Assembly: GCF_029784155.1 (NCBI RefSeq)
Contig: NC_073693.1
Location: 222,781,094-222,845,093, forward strand
Source of the DNA: Uranotaenia lowii
Lineage: Eukaryota > Arthropoda > Insecta > Diptera > Culicidae
Direction of reading: 5' to 3'
DNA: 64,000 nucleotides
Shown here: positions 19,590-29,667 of the stretch, piece after piece
How positions within the stretch are numbered: the first letter of the stretch is position 1
How the letters are laid out: every line of letters begins with the position of its first letter
The notes under the pieces: generated by a model
What the model was told of the DNA's origin: nothing
The model's input: only the letters and a program-made list of their open reading frames with translations
Database searches by the model: none
Translations under genes and position numbers: made by a program

Positions 19590-22500
19590 CTAAACGACCA
19601 AGTCAGACATTTTAAGATATTTGTATATAGGGTACAAATATTCAAGATCTAAGTTTGCCAAGATGTCTCGAATTGGAACCCCAGGTAGTTTACTTCGGGC
19701 CCTAAGGGTATCCAGTAGCCAAGCCCTCGATCGATCAAACCGTTCACACGTCCACACAACATGATCAATGTCGTGGTAGCCATCCCCACAAACACAAACA
19801 TTGCTTGTAACTAGTTGTATACGAAACAAATGCGCGTCAAGCCGGCAGTGATTTGACATGAGCCGAGAAACCACGCGAATGAAATCGCGACTCATGTTAA
19901 AATGCTTAAACCATGCCTTCGTCGGAACCTTAGGGATAATCGTATGGAACCAACGTCCCTTTGTGCCATTATCCCAGCTAGACTGCCAAGCGTTAATCGC
20001 TAAAGTGCGAGGTATTGAAAAATATTCATTGTAAGTTATTATCCTCTCAAAAATTTCACCTTGTAACGCGCCCACCTTAGCCAATGAGTCCGCATTCTCA
20101 TTGCCTTGAATAAGACAATGAGACGGGATCCAAGCTAAGGTAATCCTGTACGAATTTTCGATCAAAGCGCCCAATATCCCTGAAATTTCCAGCAAAAAAT
20201 GGGAAGAGCGCTTCATCAGTTTCATCGATCGAATCGCCTCAACGGAGCTGAGACTATCCGAATAGATGAAATAGTGGTCTACGGGCAGTGTGCGAATGTG
20301 TTCCAAGCTACAATAAATTGCGGCTAATTCAGCAACGTAAACGGAGCATGGCTCTCGAAGCTTGAACGAAGCTTCAAAGCGCTCATTGTACACTGCGAAA
20401 CCAGTCGCGCCGTCGATTCTAGAACCATCAGTAAAGAACATTTTTGTAGGGTCAATTTCACGTACTTTTGATGCAAAGATTGAAGGAATGACGTGGGGTC
20501 GGACGTGATCTGGTATTCCACGGATGTCAGCGGTCATGGACAGATCGAATCTTATCAAGGAACTGCTAATCGGGTAAAAGTGACTCGTGTCCGAATTTAA
20601 TAAAGAAGGATTTATTTCTAATTGACTAAAAGTTTCATAATTGTTTACATATTTTACTAGCGGATTAATATTCATAAGCCTTTCCAAATTTTCTATCACC
20701 AAAGGATTCATAGTAACACTTCGAATTAGGAAACGTAGCGATAAATCGAAGGACCGATTTTTCAACGGCATTATTCCCGCCAGTACTTCGAGACACATCG
20801 TATGTGTCGACTGCATACAACCCATGGCAATACGCAAACAACGATACTGTATTCGTTCTAGTTTAATCAAGTGGGTTTGCGCGGCGGACCCAAAGCAAAA
20901 GCTTCCGTATTCTATGACCGACAGTATCGTTGTTTGGTATAACCTGATGAGGTCCTGTGGATGAGCACCCCACCAGGTTCCAGTAATCGTTCGAAGAAAA
21001 TTGATTCTCTTTTGGCATTTTTGAGTCAAGTACCTAATATGTTTTCCCCAGAGGCATTTAGAGTCGAACCAGACACCCAAATATTTAAAACTAAGAGATT
21101 GAGTTAGAGTTCTACCCATCATAAGGAGCTCTATTTGAGGAGGGGAATGCTTCCTTGAAAAAACTACTAACTCGGTTTTACTAGGCGAAAACTCGATGCC
21201 TAGATTCCTGGCCCAATGTGATAAATTATTTAGAGTTTCTTGTAACGGAGGTTTAATTTGAGTGCCTTTTTTACCTGTGATATGAACAACACAGTCATCC
21301 GCAAGCTGTCTTAGCGTACAATTTTGTGCCATACAAGCATCGATTTCTCGGACATAAAAGTTGTATAGCAGGGGGCTTAAACATGAGCCTTGGGGTAGAC
21401 CCATGTAACTAATTCGTTCAACTTTGGTTTCTCCATGACTAAAATGCATGATTTTTTCAGACAACAGGTTATAAAGAAAATTATTCAATATTGGTGAAAG
21501 TCCGCAAGAGTTAAGATTACTAGATAGCACTTCTATGGACACCGAATCGAATGCCCCTTTGATGTCCAGAAATACTGCCCCCATCTGCTCTTTTTGGGCA
21601 AACGCCAATTGAATGTCTGATGAAAGTAATGCTAGACAGTCGTTCGTACCCTTTCCTCTACGGAATCCAAATTGTGTACTTGACAAGAGATTGTTTGATT
21701 CAACCCATTTATCCAGCCGAAAGAGAATCATTTTTTCGAGTAATTTCCGGAGACACGAGAGCATTGCGATCGGCCTATACGAATTGTAATCAGAAACTGG
21801 TTTTCCCGGTTTTTGGATGGCGATAACTTTCACCTGTCTCCATTCATGCGGCACAATGTTCATCTCTAAACACTTATTGAATAAATTCAACAAGCGTTTC
21901 TTAGCGGTATCTGGCAGATTCTTCAACAAGTTGAATTTGATTCTGTCCAGTCCGGGAGCGGAATTGTTACATGACCAGAGCGCAAGTGAAAGTTCGACCA
22001 TCGAGAATTGATCCTCCGTTTCGGAACTATTCTCTGTATCCCGATAGTTTTTCTGAGCTGGTACTGCGTCTGGACAGACCTTTTTCGCGAACTGTGTCAG
22101 CCAACGACTCGAGCTTTCCTCACTTTCGTTCGAAGGTGTATGATTTCGCATGTTTCGAGCTGTTCTCCAAAGCGTGTGCAGTGACGTTTCTCGAGATAAC
22201 CCATCTACGAATCGCCGCCAGTACCCACGTTTCTTGCCCCTGATCAAGTTCTTGAACTTGCGTTCCAAGGACAAGTAACGTTGGAACTTCTCTGGCAATC
22301 CAGTTCTGCGAAACTCAATAAACGCCTTGCATTTTTCACCTCGCGCGCGTGAGCAGTCTCCATCCCACCATGGAGTGGGAGGCCGTTTCTGTATCGTCGA
22401 GCTTTCATTCCGTCTGACCTGTGCCCCGATTGCACAGTCCACAATTGTCCCGGAAATAAAACTGTACTCTGCCTCCGGAGGCAGTTCATCCGTTGAGTCG

Positions 22501-23279
22501 ATGGCTTCAATGACACCTGATGCATACTTTTTCCAATCTATATTCTTTGTGAGGTCATAAGGAATATTGATCTCTTCGGGTGGACTACGACCACTGGTGA
22601 TAGAAATACTGATAGGCAAATGATCGCTTCCCTGAGGGTCTTGGATTACCTTCCACGTACAATCCAAGCTCAGAGAGGAAGAAGCTAAAGAAAGGTCTAA
22701 AATACTATGCTGTGATTGGGATCCATTAATTCGAGTCACTTCCCCATTGTTTAAGACAGTCATGTTGAAGTCGTCGCACAGCTCATATATCATGTTAGCA
22801 CGATCATCATCACGTGAGCTACCCCAGCCCACGCCATGGGAGTTGAAGTCTCCCAGAACTAGTCGGGGTTCTGGAAGAAGTGAAATAATATTCGCCAATT
22901 GGTTCCCGCTCACGCTTGAATTTGGCGGAATATATACCGAGGCTAGGCAAAGGTCTTGGCCTTTAATTCTAGCTTGGCAACTGACGACTTCAATACCTGG
23001 AGATGGTTGTAGTGGAATACGATAGAAAGAGTGGCATTTCTTGATCCCCAAAAGAACGCCACCTCCTCTTTGCCCATCTCGATCCAGGCGAATAATATTG
23101 TGGCTATGGAAGTTGAAATCAGTGTTTGGAGAGAGCCAAGTTTCGCATAAGGCGAACACATCACAATTCAAATTGTGTACCAATACTTTAAAGGAGTCTA
23201 ATTTTGGTAAAATACTTCTGCAGTTCCATTGCAATACAGAAACAATTTCTCTTACCTCAGTGGACGAGTTATTCATCAA
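19590..23279 (-). CDS. LINE ORF2p: endonuclease, reverse transcriptase, RNase H
   Basis: A 1229-residue polyprotein. The APE-type endonuclease fills about residues 12-235: VLQWNCRSILPKLDSF, FALCETWLSP with the catalytic Glu, LVLGDFNSHGVGW, and SDHLPISISI with the terminal His. The reverse transcriptase at about 475-740 shows YRPIAMLSCLRKLLEKM, FGFRRGKGTNDCLA, AVFLDIKGAFDSV, GLPQGSCLSPLLYNFYV and the active-site LADDCVV. RNase H at about 945-1080 shows FFTDGSR, YVAELAAIYC, IYSDSLSSVEA and WIPSHCLIQGNENADSLAK, so its D-E-D set is complete. A Cys/His cluster CVCGDGYHDIDHVVWTC follows. It cuts the target and primes cDNA synthesis. No stops or frameshifts interrupt it. Confidence 0.9.
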   Translation of the reverse strand: MMNNSSTEVREIVSVLQWNCRSILPKLDSFKVLVHNLNCDVFALCETWLSPNTDFNFHSHNIIRLDRDGQRGGGVLLGIKKCHSFYRIPLQPSPGIEVVSCQARIKGQDLCLASVYIPPNSSVSGNQLANIISLLPEPRLVLGDFNSHGVGWGSSRDDDRANMIYELCDDFNMTVLNNGEVTRINGSQSQHSILDLSLASSSLSLDCTWKVIQDPQGSDHLPISISITSGRSPPEEINIPYDLTKNIDWKKYASGVIEAIDSTDELPPEAEYSFISGTIVDCAIGAQVRRNESSTIQKRPPTPWWDGDCSRARGEKCKAFIEFRRTGLPEKFQRYLSLERKFKNLIRGKKRGYWRRFVDGLSRETSLHTLWRTARNMRNHTPSNESEESSSRWLTQFAKKVCPDAVPAQKNYRDTENSSETEDQFSMVELSLALWSCNNSAPGLDRIKFNLLKNLPDTAKKRLLNLFNKCLEMNIVPHEWRQVKVIAIQKPGKPVSDYNSYRPIAMLSCLRKLLEKMILFRLDKWVESNNLLSSTQFGFRRGKGTNDCLALLSSDIQLAFAQKEQMGAVFLDIKGAFDSVSIEVLSSNLNSCGLSPILNNFLYNLLSEKIMHFSHGETKVERISYMGLPQGSCLSPLLYNFYVREIDACMAQNCTLRQLADDCVVHITGKKGTQIKPPLQETLNNLSHWARNLGIEFSPSKTELVVFSRKHSPPQIELLMMGRTLTQSLSFKYLGVWFDSKCLWGKHIRYLTQKCQKRINFLRTITGTWWGAHPQDLIRLYQTTILSVIEYGSFCFGSAAQTHLIKLERIQYRCLRIAMGCMQSTHTMCLEVLAGIMPLKNRSFDLSLRFLIRSVTMNPLVIENLERLMNINPLVKYVNNYETFSQLEINPSLLNSDTSHFYPISSSLIRFDLSMTADIRGIPDHVRPHVIPSIFASKVREIDPTKMFFTDGSRIDGATGFAVYNERFEASFKLREPCSVYVAELAAIYCSLEHIRTLPVDHYFIYSDSLSSVEAIRSMKLMKRSSHFLLEISGILGALIENSYRITLAWIPSHCLIQGNENADSLAKVGALQGEIFERIITYNEYFSIPRTLAINAWQSSWDNGTKGRWFHTIIPKVPTKAWFKHFNMSRDFIRVVSRLMSNHCRLDAHLFRIQLVTSNVCVCGDGYHDIDHVVWTCERFDRSRAWLLDTLRARSKLPGVPIRDILANLDLEYLYPIYKYLKMSDLVV

Positions 23280-24897
23280 AAGAAATTGCTTCTGCGATGA
23301 GGGTCATAGTACAAGCTTTCTTTTTCAAGACTTCTCTCAAAAGAGGTACAAACATATTAATCATAGTCCTCCAACCTGCTGGTACACTGAAAAAGTCCAA
23401 GATGAACGCAACAATTTCCGAAAATTTCATCTTACCATCAGATGAAAAGCTGGGCAAACTGTTCGACGATGGATCAGATGCAGTTTCTCTGGGAATTGTT
23501 GCATTCCTGTTAGCTACTGATGGTCCTGAATTCTGAAGGGAAGTCTGGGGTTTTGACTTACCAGAAAGTGGAGGGAAGTCCTTCGGGGACGGATTAAAAC
23601 CCGGAGGTCTCTGAATAGGAGGGGTAGAATAACTATTTCCACTTTGAGGATTTTTTGTTTTATTAACTTTGCTGGCAGCTGATCGGGGTTGTGTGTTAGT
23701 TGTGCGTTTCCTTTTTGGAGCCTGTGAAACATTTTTTTTAACAAATGGCCCAGCTGATGTTCCTTCACATGGATCCTCCCCTTCGGATTCATACTCACTT
23801 AGAAGGCCAAACTGGTTCTCTGAGACGATTGGCAAAGACTTCATCAGCATGTCTCTATATGATTTCTTAGAGCGGGTTTTTAAAGAAGTCTTGATTTTTT
23901 CCCGGCGCGATATGTACTTCGGACACGCCGAGAGAGCATGAGATTCCTCGCCTGTGCAATACAAACACTTGCTTAATGCTTGTATTTCACACGAAGCTTC
24001 CGCATGCTTCTCCCCGCACTTAGAGCAGCGTGCCTGATTGCAACAGTAGGCGGCCGTATGATCCAACTGCTTGCAATTCTGGCAGAACATGACCGAAGGC
24101 ACATAAAGTCTCACAGGTAGACGAACCTTCCCGATCGCAACGTAATCAGGAAGTGCAGTGCCGGAAAAGGTAACCCGAAAAGAGTTCGACAGGGAAAATG
24201 TTCTCTTTTCCCCCTCGCCTGATGCTGATTTCAGCTGACGCGCGTCCAGCACCTTGACCGTGGGGAGACCAGGGTCTTTGAATCGGCCAACCCCGGATTC
24301 CATTAGGTCATCGACGGTCAAACCCTCTTCGGTTACCACTCCGTCGATTTCCACGTCACGAGCGGGAACGTATACGCGGTATTCGATCGTAAACTTCGGG
24401 TCACAAGCAATGGCATTTGCTTCCTTCAGGCTACCAACAACAATGCGCATCTTGTGCGGTCTCATCGGCTGGTAGCTGATTACGGAAGGGTAAGAACGAT
24501 CAAGGTCCCGGGCGATTGAAATCACATTGGGTGATTTCCCATTAGTTTTGGACCGGATGTAAACTACCCAAGGTCCCGTCGATTCAGGTTGGTAAACCCG
24601 ACGGCGAGGGGCAGTTTGAGGCAACTCATTATCTTTTTCAACGGGGGAGTTTGCTTGAGGGGTTGATGCTAGCGTGGAGTTTCCAAACACAAAAGGCATT
24701 TGTGGGAAAAGGGTCTTTGGGAGAGGAGAAGGGTCATCTTCCGTGTCCGTGAGGTACATCGGGTGGTCTTGTAATGTTTCTTTGGAAACAATTTCCTCGG
24801 AAAGAATTTCCTCGGAAAGAATTTCCTCGGAAAGAATTTCCTCGGAAATATCCTCCCGTAAAGGGGGATCTTTGCCCGTCTCGCCGTCGTCATCCAT
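23269..24897 (-). CDS. LINE ORF1p: zinc-knuckle nucleic-acid-binding protein
   Basis: A 542-residue gag-like protein. The N-terminus holds a fourfold SEEIL repeat (about residues 17-36, a 15-bp DNA repeat at 24780-24850). A folded region at about 105-260 (STGPWVVYIRSKTNG onward) is followed by three zinc knuckles at about 271-325: CQNCKQLDHTAAYC, CSKCGEKHAEASC and CLYCTGEESHALSAC. The rest is a basic, Pro/Ser-rich tail. Such ORF1 proteins coat element RNA to form the retrotransposition particle. The ATG at 24897 is followed by an acidic start MDDDGETG. The stop lies inside the first codons of ORF2, consistent with coupled translation. Confidence 0.85.
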   Translation of the reverse strand: MDDDGETGKDPPLREDISEEILSEEILSEEILSEEIVSKETLQDHPMYLTDTEDDPSPLPKTLFPQMPFVFGNSTLASTPQANSPVEKDNELPQTAPRRRVYQPESTGPWVVYIRSKTNGKSPNVISIARDLDRSYPSVISYQPMRPHKMRIVVGSLKEANAIACDPKFTIEYRVYVPARDVEIDGVVTEEGLTVDDLMESGVGRFKDPGLPTVKVLDARQLKSASGEGEKRTFSLSNSFRVTFSGTALPDYVAIGKVRLPVRLYVPSVMFCQNCKQLDHTAAYCCNQARCSKCGEKHAEASCEIQALSKCLYCTGEESHALSACPKYISRREKIKTSLKTRSKKSYRDMLMKSLPIVSENQFGLLSEYESEGEDPCEGTSAGPFVKKNVSQAPKRKRTTNTQPRSAASKVNKTKNPQSGNSYSTPPIQRPPGFNPSPKDFPPLSGKSKPQTSLQNSGPSVANRNATIPRETASDPSSNSLPSFSSDGKMKFSEIVAFILDFFSVPAGWRTMINMFVPLLREVLKKKACTMTLIAEAISFDE

Positions 24898-25448
24898 CAG
24901 CCGGTGACTTTCCGAACTAATGGGCTCTGGAGGAGATGCAACCGCAATTTAAAATTAAATTAAAAAAAGAAAATTTATATATAATATAAATTTCAAAAAA
25001 AAAAAAAATCTTATAATTTATATAGTAATAATAACGAAAGAGGAAAGCTAAAGAAGAAAACCAAATAAAAAAAAATAAAATAAAAACCCAAAAACTTTTT
25101 GGGAAAAAAAAATGAACCACTCTATTAATGTGGACCACTCTATCAAACCTGATGCCAACAACGTGGTCCTTTGTTTGATGGCGAATGGATGCTGAACCAA
25201 GGCTATTGTATTCAGCCGGGGTGATAATTTGCTGGGTGATTTGACGAACCAGCTACACGAGCGTTAGAATTTCACTGCCGTTCTGAACTAAGCTATCCGG
25301 TGTAACGGTACATAAGTCCGGATAATTCGGATAGCGGCACTACACGGTAGGTATAAGGGGCAAATAAAAAAAAACTTTTGCCACACACGCGAGAGAAAAC
25401 AAACTCGACCGTCTCCAGTGAGTGATGCGAAACGAATGATGTTTTCTT

Positions 25449-25786
25449 CTTTTACTTTTATTTTCAGTGTAACGATTCAGACTCGCCCGCGCTGCCCACC
25501 CATCCAGTGCGCGAATGAGTGTGCCAATTGATTTTAAAATCGGTCCGCGGAAAAGAGCAAAATGCTCACTAGTTTGCTCACTCACTGGTGCGTTTGCTCT
25601 TAATGTTTTAAGAATAAAAACAAAAAGTTCACATCTGGTACACAAAAAATTGGCAACACTGCATTGAACGTTTTGATTGTTTTGTTTGGCCTTGCTTTCA
25701 AACGTTTCCTCGAACCATTTGCTGGTGGATTTTTTCTCCAAAAACTTTTTAATTTATACATAAGTGATTAATCTACTGGACCAACG
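25449..25786. promoter_or_regulatory. 5' flank of DNAJC17, partly repeat-derived
   Basis: Between the LINE and the DNAJC17 start. 25490-25605 (GCGCGAATGAGTGTG ... TGGTGCGTTTGCTCTTAA) resembles 13320-13405, so it belongs to a dispersed repeat. The remaining 180 bp before the ATG must contain the 5' UTR and promoter. No clear core element was identified. Confidence 0.35.
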
Positions 25787-27009
25787 ATGGTGGACGTGAA
25801 AAAGTTCAGTGACACCGACCTGTACGGGATGCTGGGCGTCGAAATCGGCGCCAGCGAACAGGAAATCCGAAAGGGCTACCGCAAGAAGGCGCTTCAATGC
25901 CATCCGGATAAGAATCCCGATAATCCTCGGGCAGCCGAACTCTTCCAGGAACTGTCCAAGGCTTTGGAGATTCTGATCGATGTTTCGGCCCGAGCTGCCT
26001 ATGATAAACTGTTGAACGCCAAGAAGGCTGCCCAGCTGAGGAACCAGCAGTTGGACAGCAAACGGCAGAAGCTAAAGAATGATCTGGAGGAAAGGGAACG
26101 ACGGGCCCGGGAAGAACTTAAGCATGGGTAAGATTTGTTGATTGAATAATCTTGAGGAAATTGCCGTGGAAGCGTTTAAAATTTTGCTTTTTATGTGGTC
26201 CTGTGGCGCAATGGATAACGCGTCTGACTACGGATCAGAAGATTCCAGGTTCGACTCCTGGCAGGATCGATTTTTTTAACTGGTAATTTTCATAACTAAG
26301 GAGGGACTCAGAAAGAATTAAAAAAATTCCGGTAATCCAGAAATAAAATCTGGGTGAAACCCTTACGTTTTCTAAATAGTTGCTTGTCAATCCTTTAAAT
26401 TCCTTCCTTAATTTGCATTGACTATTTTTTTCCGTTACTTTCAGATACAAAGTAAACAAAACGCCGGAAGAAATATTCCAGGAAGAATTCGAACGACTTC
26501 GCAAAGAAGGTTCAAAGCTTGTGGCTGAGGAACAGGAATTGATGAGGCAACAACTTCGCCAAGAACTAAGCCAGCAACAGAAACAGCAATCGAGCTACGA
26601 TCCCTCAAAACATCGGATCAAGATCAAGTGGAAGGCAGAAAAATGTGACCCCGAAAACGGTGGCTATTCGGAAACCGTCTTGCAAAAATTTCTCTCCAAG
26701 TATGGTGACATCAATGTTCTGGTGATGAGTCCCAAAAAAACGGGTAGCGCCCTGGTCGAGTTCAAAACACAAGAAGCAGCCGAGATGGCAGTGAGCTATG
26801 AACAGGGTCGGCTGGACAATCCCTGCTCGCTGGAATGGATCGGAGATGCCCCAAAGAATAAACACTCTCGGACAGGAGGTTCCGCTACAATTACCGAGAA
26901 AGATTACGAGAGCTTAGTGCTGCGACAGCTTCGACAAGCCGAAGAACGAAAACGCCTGATCGAGCAGATGATGCGGGAAGACGCCGAAGAAGAAGCGGGG
27001 AAGTCGTAG
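25787..27009 (+). CDS. DNAJC17: DNAJC17: J-domain and RRM splicing-associated protein
   Basis: Two exons, 25787-26127 and 26445-27009, with a GT/AG intron; the split codon is GG|A. The product is 301 residues, close to the family length. The J domain lies at about 10-77 with the HPD loop at 39-41 (CHPDKNPDN). A charged coiled coil covers about 85-165 ([17 protein letters not shown] ... Gln-rich). An RRM at about 171-245 includes IKIKWKAE and [17 protein letters not shown], and a Glu/Arg helix ends the protein. DNAJC17 is a nuclear J protein linked to spliceosome function. The gene is convergent with COG2, their stop codons about 210 bp apart, and its intron hosts a tRNA gene. Confidence 0.95.
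26197..26269 (+). tRNA. tRNA-Arg (anticodon ACG) inside the DNAJC17 intron
   Basis: The 73-nt cloverleaf is complete. The acceptor stem GGTCCTG pairs with CAGGATC, with discriminator G. The D arm is GCGCAATGGATAACGC. The anticodon stem TCTGA/TCAGA has the loop CTACGGA, giving anticodon ACG. The T arm is CCAGG-TTCGACT-CCTGG. Box A (TGGCGCAATGG) and box B (GGTTCGACTCC) are intact, and a T7 run at 26271-26277 is a polymerase III terminator. It lies in the same orientation as the host gene, 69 bp after the 5' splice site. Confidence 0.95.
26270..26277 (+). terminator. RNA polymerase III terminator of tRNA-Arg
   Basis: A run of seven T directly after the tRNA discriminator base and one A. Confidence 0.8.
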
Positions 27010-27218
27010 TTTGTAATTTTAGGTATACTGACTTTTTTTAACTGTTAATTTATTTTTGATCGTAAGATTCCTAATTTTACTCGTAGTTTCCTATCGTTAG
27101 ATACAGATGTTTACAGGAAATAATTACTTCGTAAATTGCAACTAGTCACGGGTTACACCCACCCGATTGGGGCTCCAAATTTTAAACCGGTAGAGCAGAA
27201 AAGAAGTCCTTTGTTAGC

Positions 27219-29667
27219 CTAAACCCCGGCATAATTGGTTCCTATTCGGATCTTGGTTGCCTCTTCAATCAGCTGGACCAGTTGGTCCAGTTTGTCGATT
27301 TCACCGCGGGCCAAACCGATTCGCTCGATTTCCTGGACGAAGTGAACCACATCCACCTGAAGTTGCAGCCGAATTTTGTCGTCATCGGTCATCGTTGTTC
27401 CGGCGCTGCTGCTGTTGTTGCTTGTGGTTGACGCAGTGCCAGTTGTTTGTGCCCGAAGATTTTTCAAGCGGCGCAGCGATTCTTCCGTTTTCTGGACGGA
27501 CGTTAGAACTTCTTCGATCGCCTGGAGGTAGCTGTGAGGGTAAGTAGAATAAAAAGTATTATTTTTCTCACTGCTTTTACTATATGGAGTCGTATCAAAC
27601 AGTTCTATTTATATCATTTGAAAATCGTGAAATTTAATACAAAAAATAGAATAAGACATCGATCACATCCTTTTAAAGATCTCTACAATTTTATCCCACT
27701 GTCATTAAAAATTCATCTCGTTTTGGTAATATTAAGGATTCGTAGATATTTTTGTAACTTATAAGGACATTCAAATCAAACCACAACTTACGTTTCAGTC
27801 AAACCTCCGTACACATTAGCCAGAAATTCTTTCAACCTATCGTCGCCAACCATCGAAGCGAACCGTTCCTCAAAGGTTCGACTAGGCAGCAACATCTGTT
27901 CCACGTACTGACAGCATTTGCTGGGCACCTCCCTATTAGTTTTTCGATACAACCGGGGAATATCGCTAACCTGCCGGATGGCCGGCGTGCTCGACTGAAG
28001 CAGTTCTTGGACGATTAACGTTTGCAACCGGTTCAGTTTAGTCGTCAGCAGGGATCGGTTGTCGAAGAAGATTTCATCCAAGGTAGTCGTTGTGAGTTCC
28101 AGTATGGGTGGTGCTTTCTCCGCTATAAGGTTGACAATTTGAGGAACTTTTCGGGAGAAGTTGGTTATATCGGAGTACAAGGTGGCAAGAAGTTTGATTC
28201 TATAGAATGGTTCCTGCAGGTCGGCTGGCGCTTCGTATGTCATTGCCGTATCGATCCAGGTAGTAGCTCGGGATAATACTTGCAGCGTTAGCTTCAGAAA
28301 GCGATGGAATAGTTGCGGTAGATAAATGCCTTCCTGCCAACAGTTTGAGATGCAGGTCAAAGCTATTGAAAATTGGAGTAAATTAAACTGGCTAGCGCTG
28401 ATTTGTTGAGCTGTAAATTTGTGGGCATCCAGTCCTTTGCTACATGCTTTCTCCATGTTGGATCCAATCTCTTGAAACCTAATTTGAAAGTAAACCGGCA
28501 GATTCCATCGTACTTGGAAACTTTTGTATTGTGCATGCGCTTTAAAAGCCGTTACTTCCGCGGGGTCCTCAATAATTAGTTCTATTCGTTCGAGGAACTC
28601 CAGGGTGCATTTGTATTTCTGGTAGAACGAATCAGGATTGCCCGGAGCAAATATCGACGACATATTCGTCTCCATTCGGCGCTCTACCTCGGTCCAGAAA
28701 CTGTTGGTGACAAAATCGTATCCCTTGACTTTGCCATTCTTTTTCGTTAGCGCCAAAAGGTTTTTCATGTTCATCGAAATGAAATCCAGAATCTGATTGT
28801 AGATACCGGTTAAACCTTGTACGGAATTTTGTAAGCTGCTTTCGGAGATAACTTTTGCCATATACGGTGCGACTATTTCCTGTTTGAACACATCCTCTGC
28901 GGTTCGACATTCGTCCAGAGTACAATAAATTCTAAGGCATCGTTCAAGACCGTCAACGTCTTTCTTCTCCAAAGTTTTTAGAAAGTAGTCCTTAATCTGT
29001 TCAAGTAAACTGTTTTTGAGTTCCTTTGAAAGTTGCATTTGTTCCTGATTCAGAAATTCGTTACAAAACTTGATATTGAATTGTAGCTGGATCGACTCCA
29101 AAGCAGCCCTCTCCAACAATACCGGATTGATCTCTTGTTCCTTCCCTTCGCTTGGCTTAAGTAAACTATCAAGCTTTACTAAAGCTCCCTGGGCCTTAGC
29201 CAAACTTTGAAGGCTTTTCTTGTACTTCCTCAAGTCCTTTTTCTGCTCCAAACATTCGCTGATTCCACCCATGGTTCCTTCGAGTGCTTGTTTGACGACC
29301 AGAATTTCTTCCTTCAATTTTTCCAACGGACTAACGATACCACCGATCTGTTGATCCAGTCCAATCAAATTTGCCGATAGGTCCACGAAATCTGCGTAGT
29401 CCTGGTTTATCAACTCTATCATAGCCGATCGGAGCACTTTGAGGTATATGCCCAAATCGTCTCGGATGATCTCCAAACTACCAGCATTACGATTCTCGTA
29501 CAAGAACTCATCCACCGAAAAGGTTTTCTAATCGAGAAAATTTATTAATTACATGGCAGAAAAAGCAATTAAAAATCTTAATCAAATACCTTCATGAACT
29601 CGTTCTTGTCGAAGCATAGATCGGCAGGGCCGGCCGGTAAACAGAACAGATCCCGTCCGTTCGACAT
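27219..29667 (-). CDS. COG2: COG2: conserved oligomeric Golgi complex subunit 2
   Basis: Three exons on the minus strand, 29667-29590, 29527-27792 and 27531-27219, with GT/AG introns, give 708 residues, near the family length of about 740. The start is MSNGRDLFCLPAGPADLCFD, then KNEFMK|KTFSVDEFL, the typical N-terminus in which a Cys-Phe-Asp and Phe-Asp-Glu segment precedes the coiled coil (DYADFVDLSANLIGLDQQIG). The C-terminus LQAIEEVLTSVQKTEESL ... FVQEIERIGL is the conserved end segment. COG2 is part of lobe A of the COG tether, which directs retrograde vesicles within the Golgi. The gene is head-to-head with PSMG2, start codons 725 bp apart. A Thr/Ser/Asn linker (TTGTASTTSNNSSSAG) lies in the last exon. 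Confidence 0.95.

Larger units (their letters stand above)
19228..25436 (-). mobile_element. Full-length I-clade LINE with 12-bp target-site duplication
   Basis: A perfect 12-bp repeat TGATGTTTTCTT flanks the element (19216-19227 and 25437-25448). In its own direction it has a 539-bp 5' UTR with an AT-rich middle, ORF1 (24897-23269), ORF2 (23279-19590) overlapping by 11 bp, and a 3' UTR of about 360 bp with AATAAA (CCTTAATAAAGC) and an A-run. Both frames are intact. The domain order endonuclease, reverse transcriptase, RNase H, C-terminal Cys/His cluster places it in the I superfamily (I or Nimb-like); the exact clade needs a tree. It is a candidate for recent or continuing activity. Confidence 0.85.

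Noticed and set aside
20324..23164. Plus-strand and secondary minus frames within the I-clade LINE
   Set aside because: Shadows of ORF2, which has complete catalytic motifs in its own frame.
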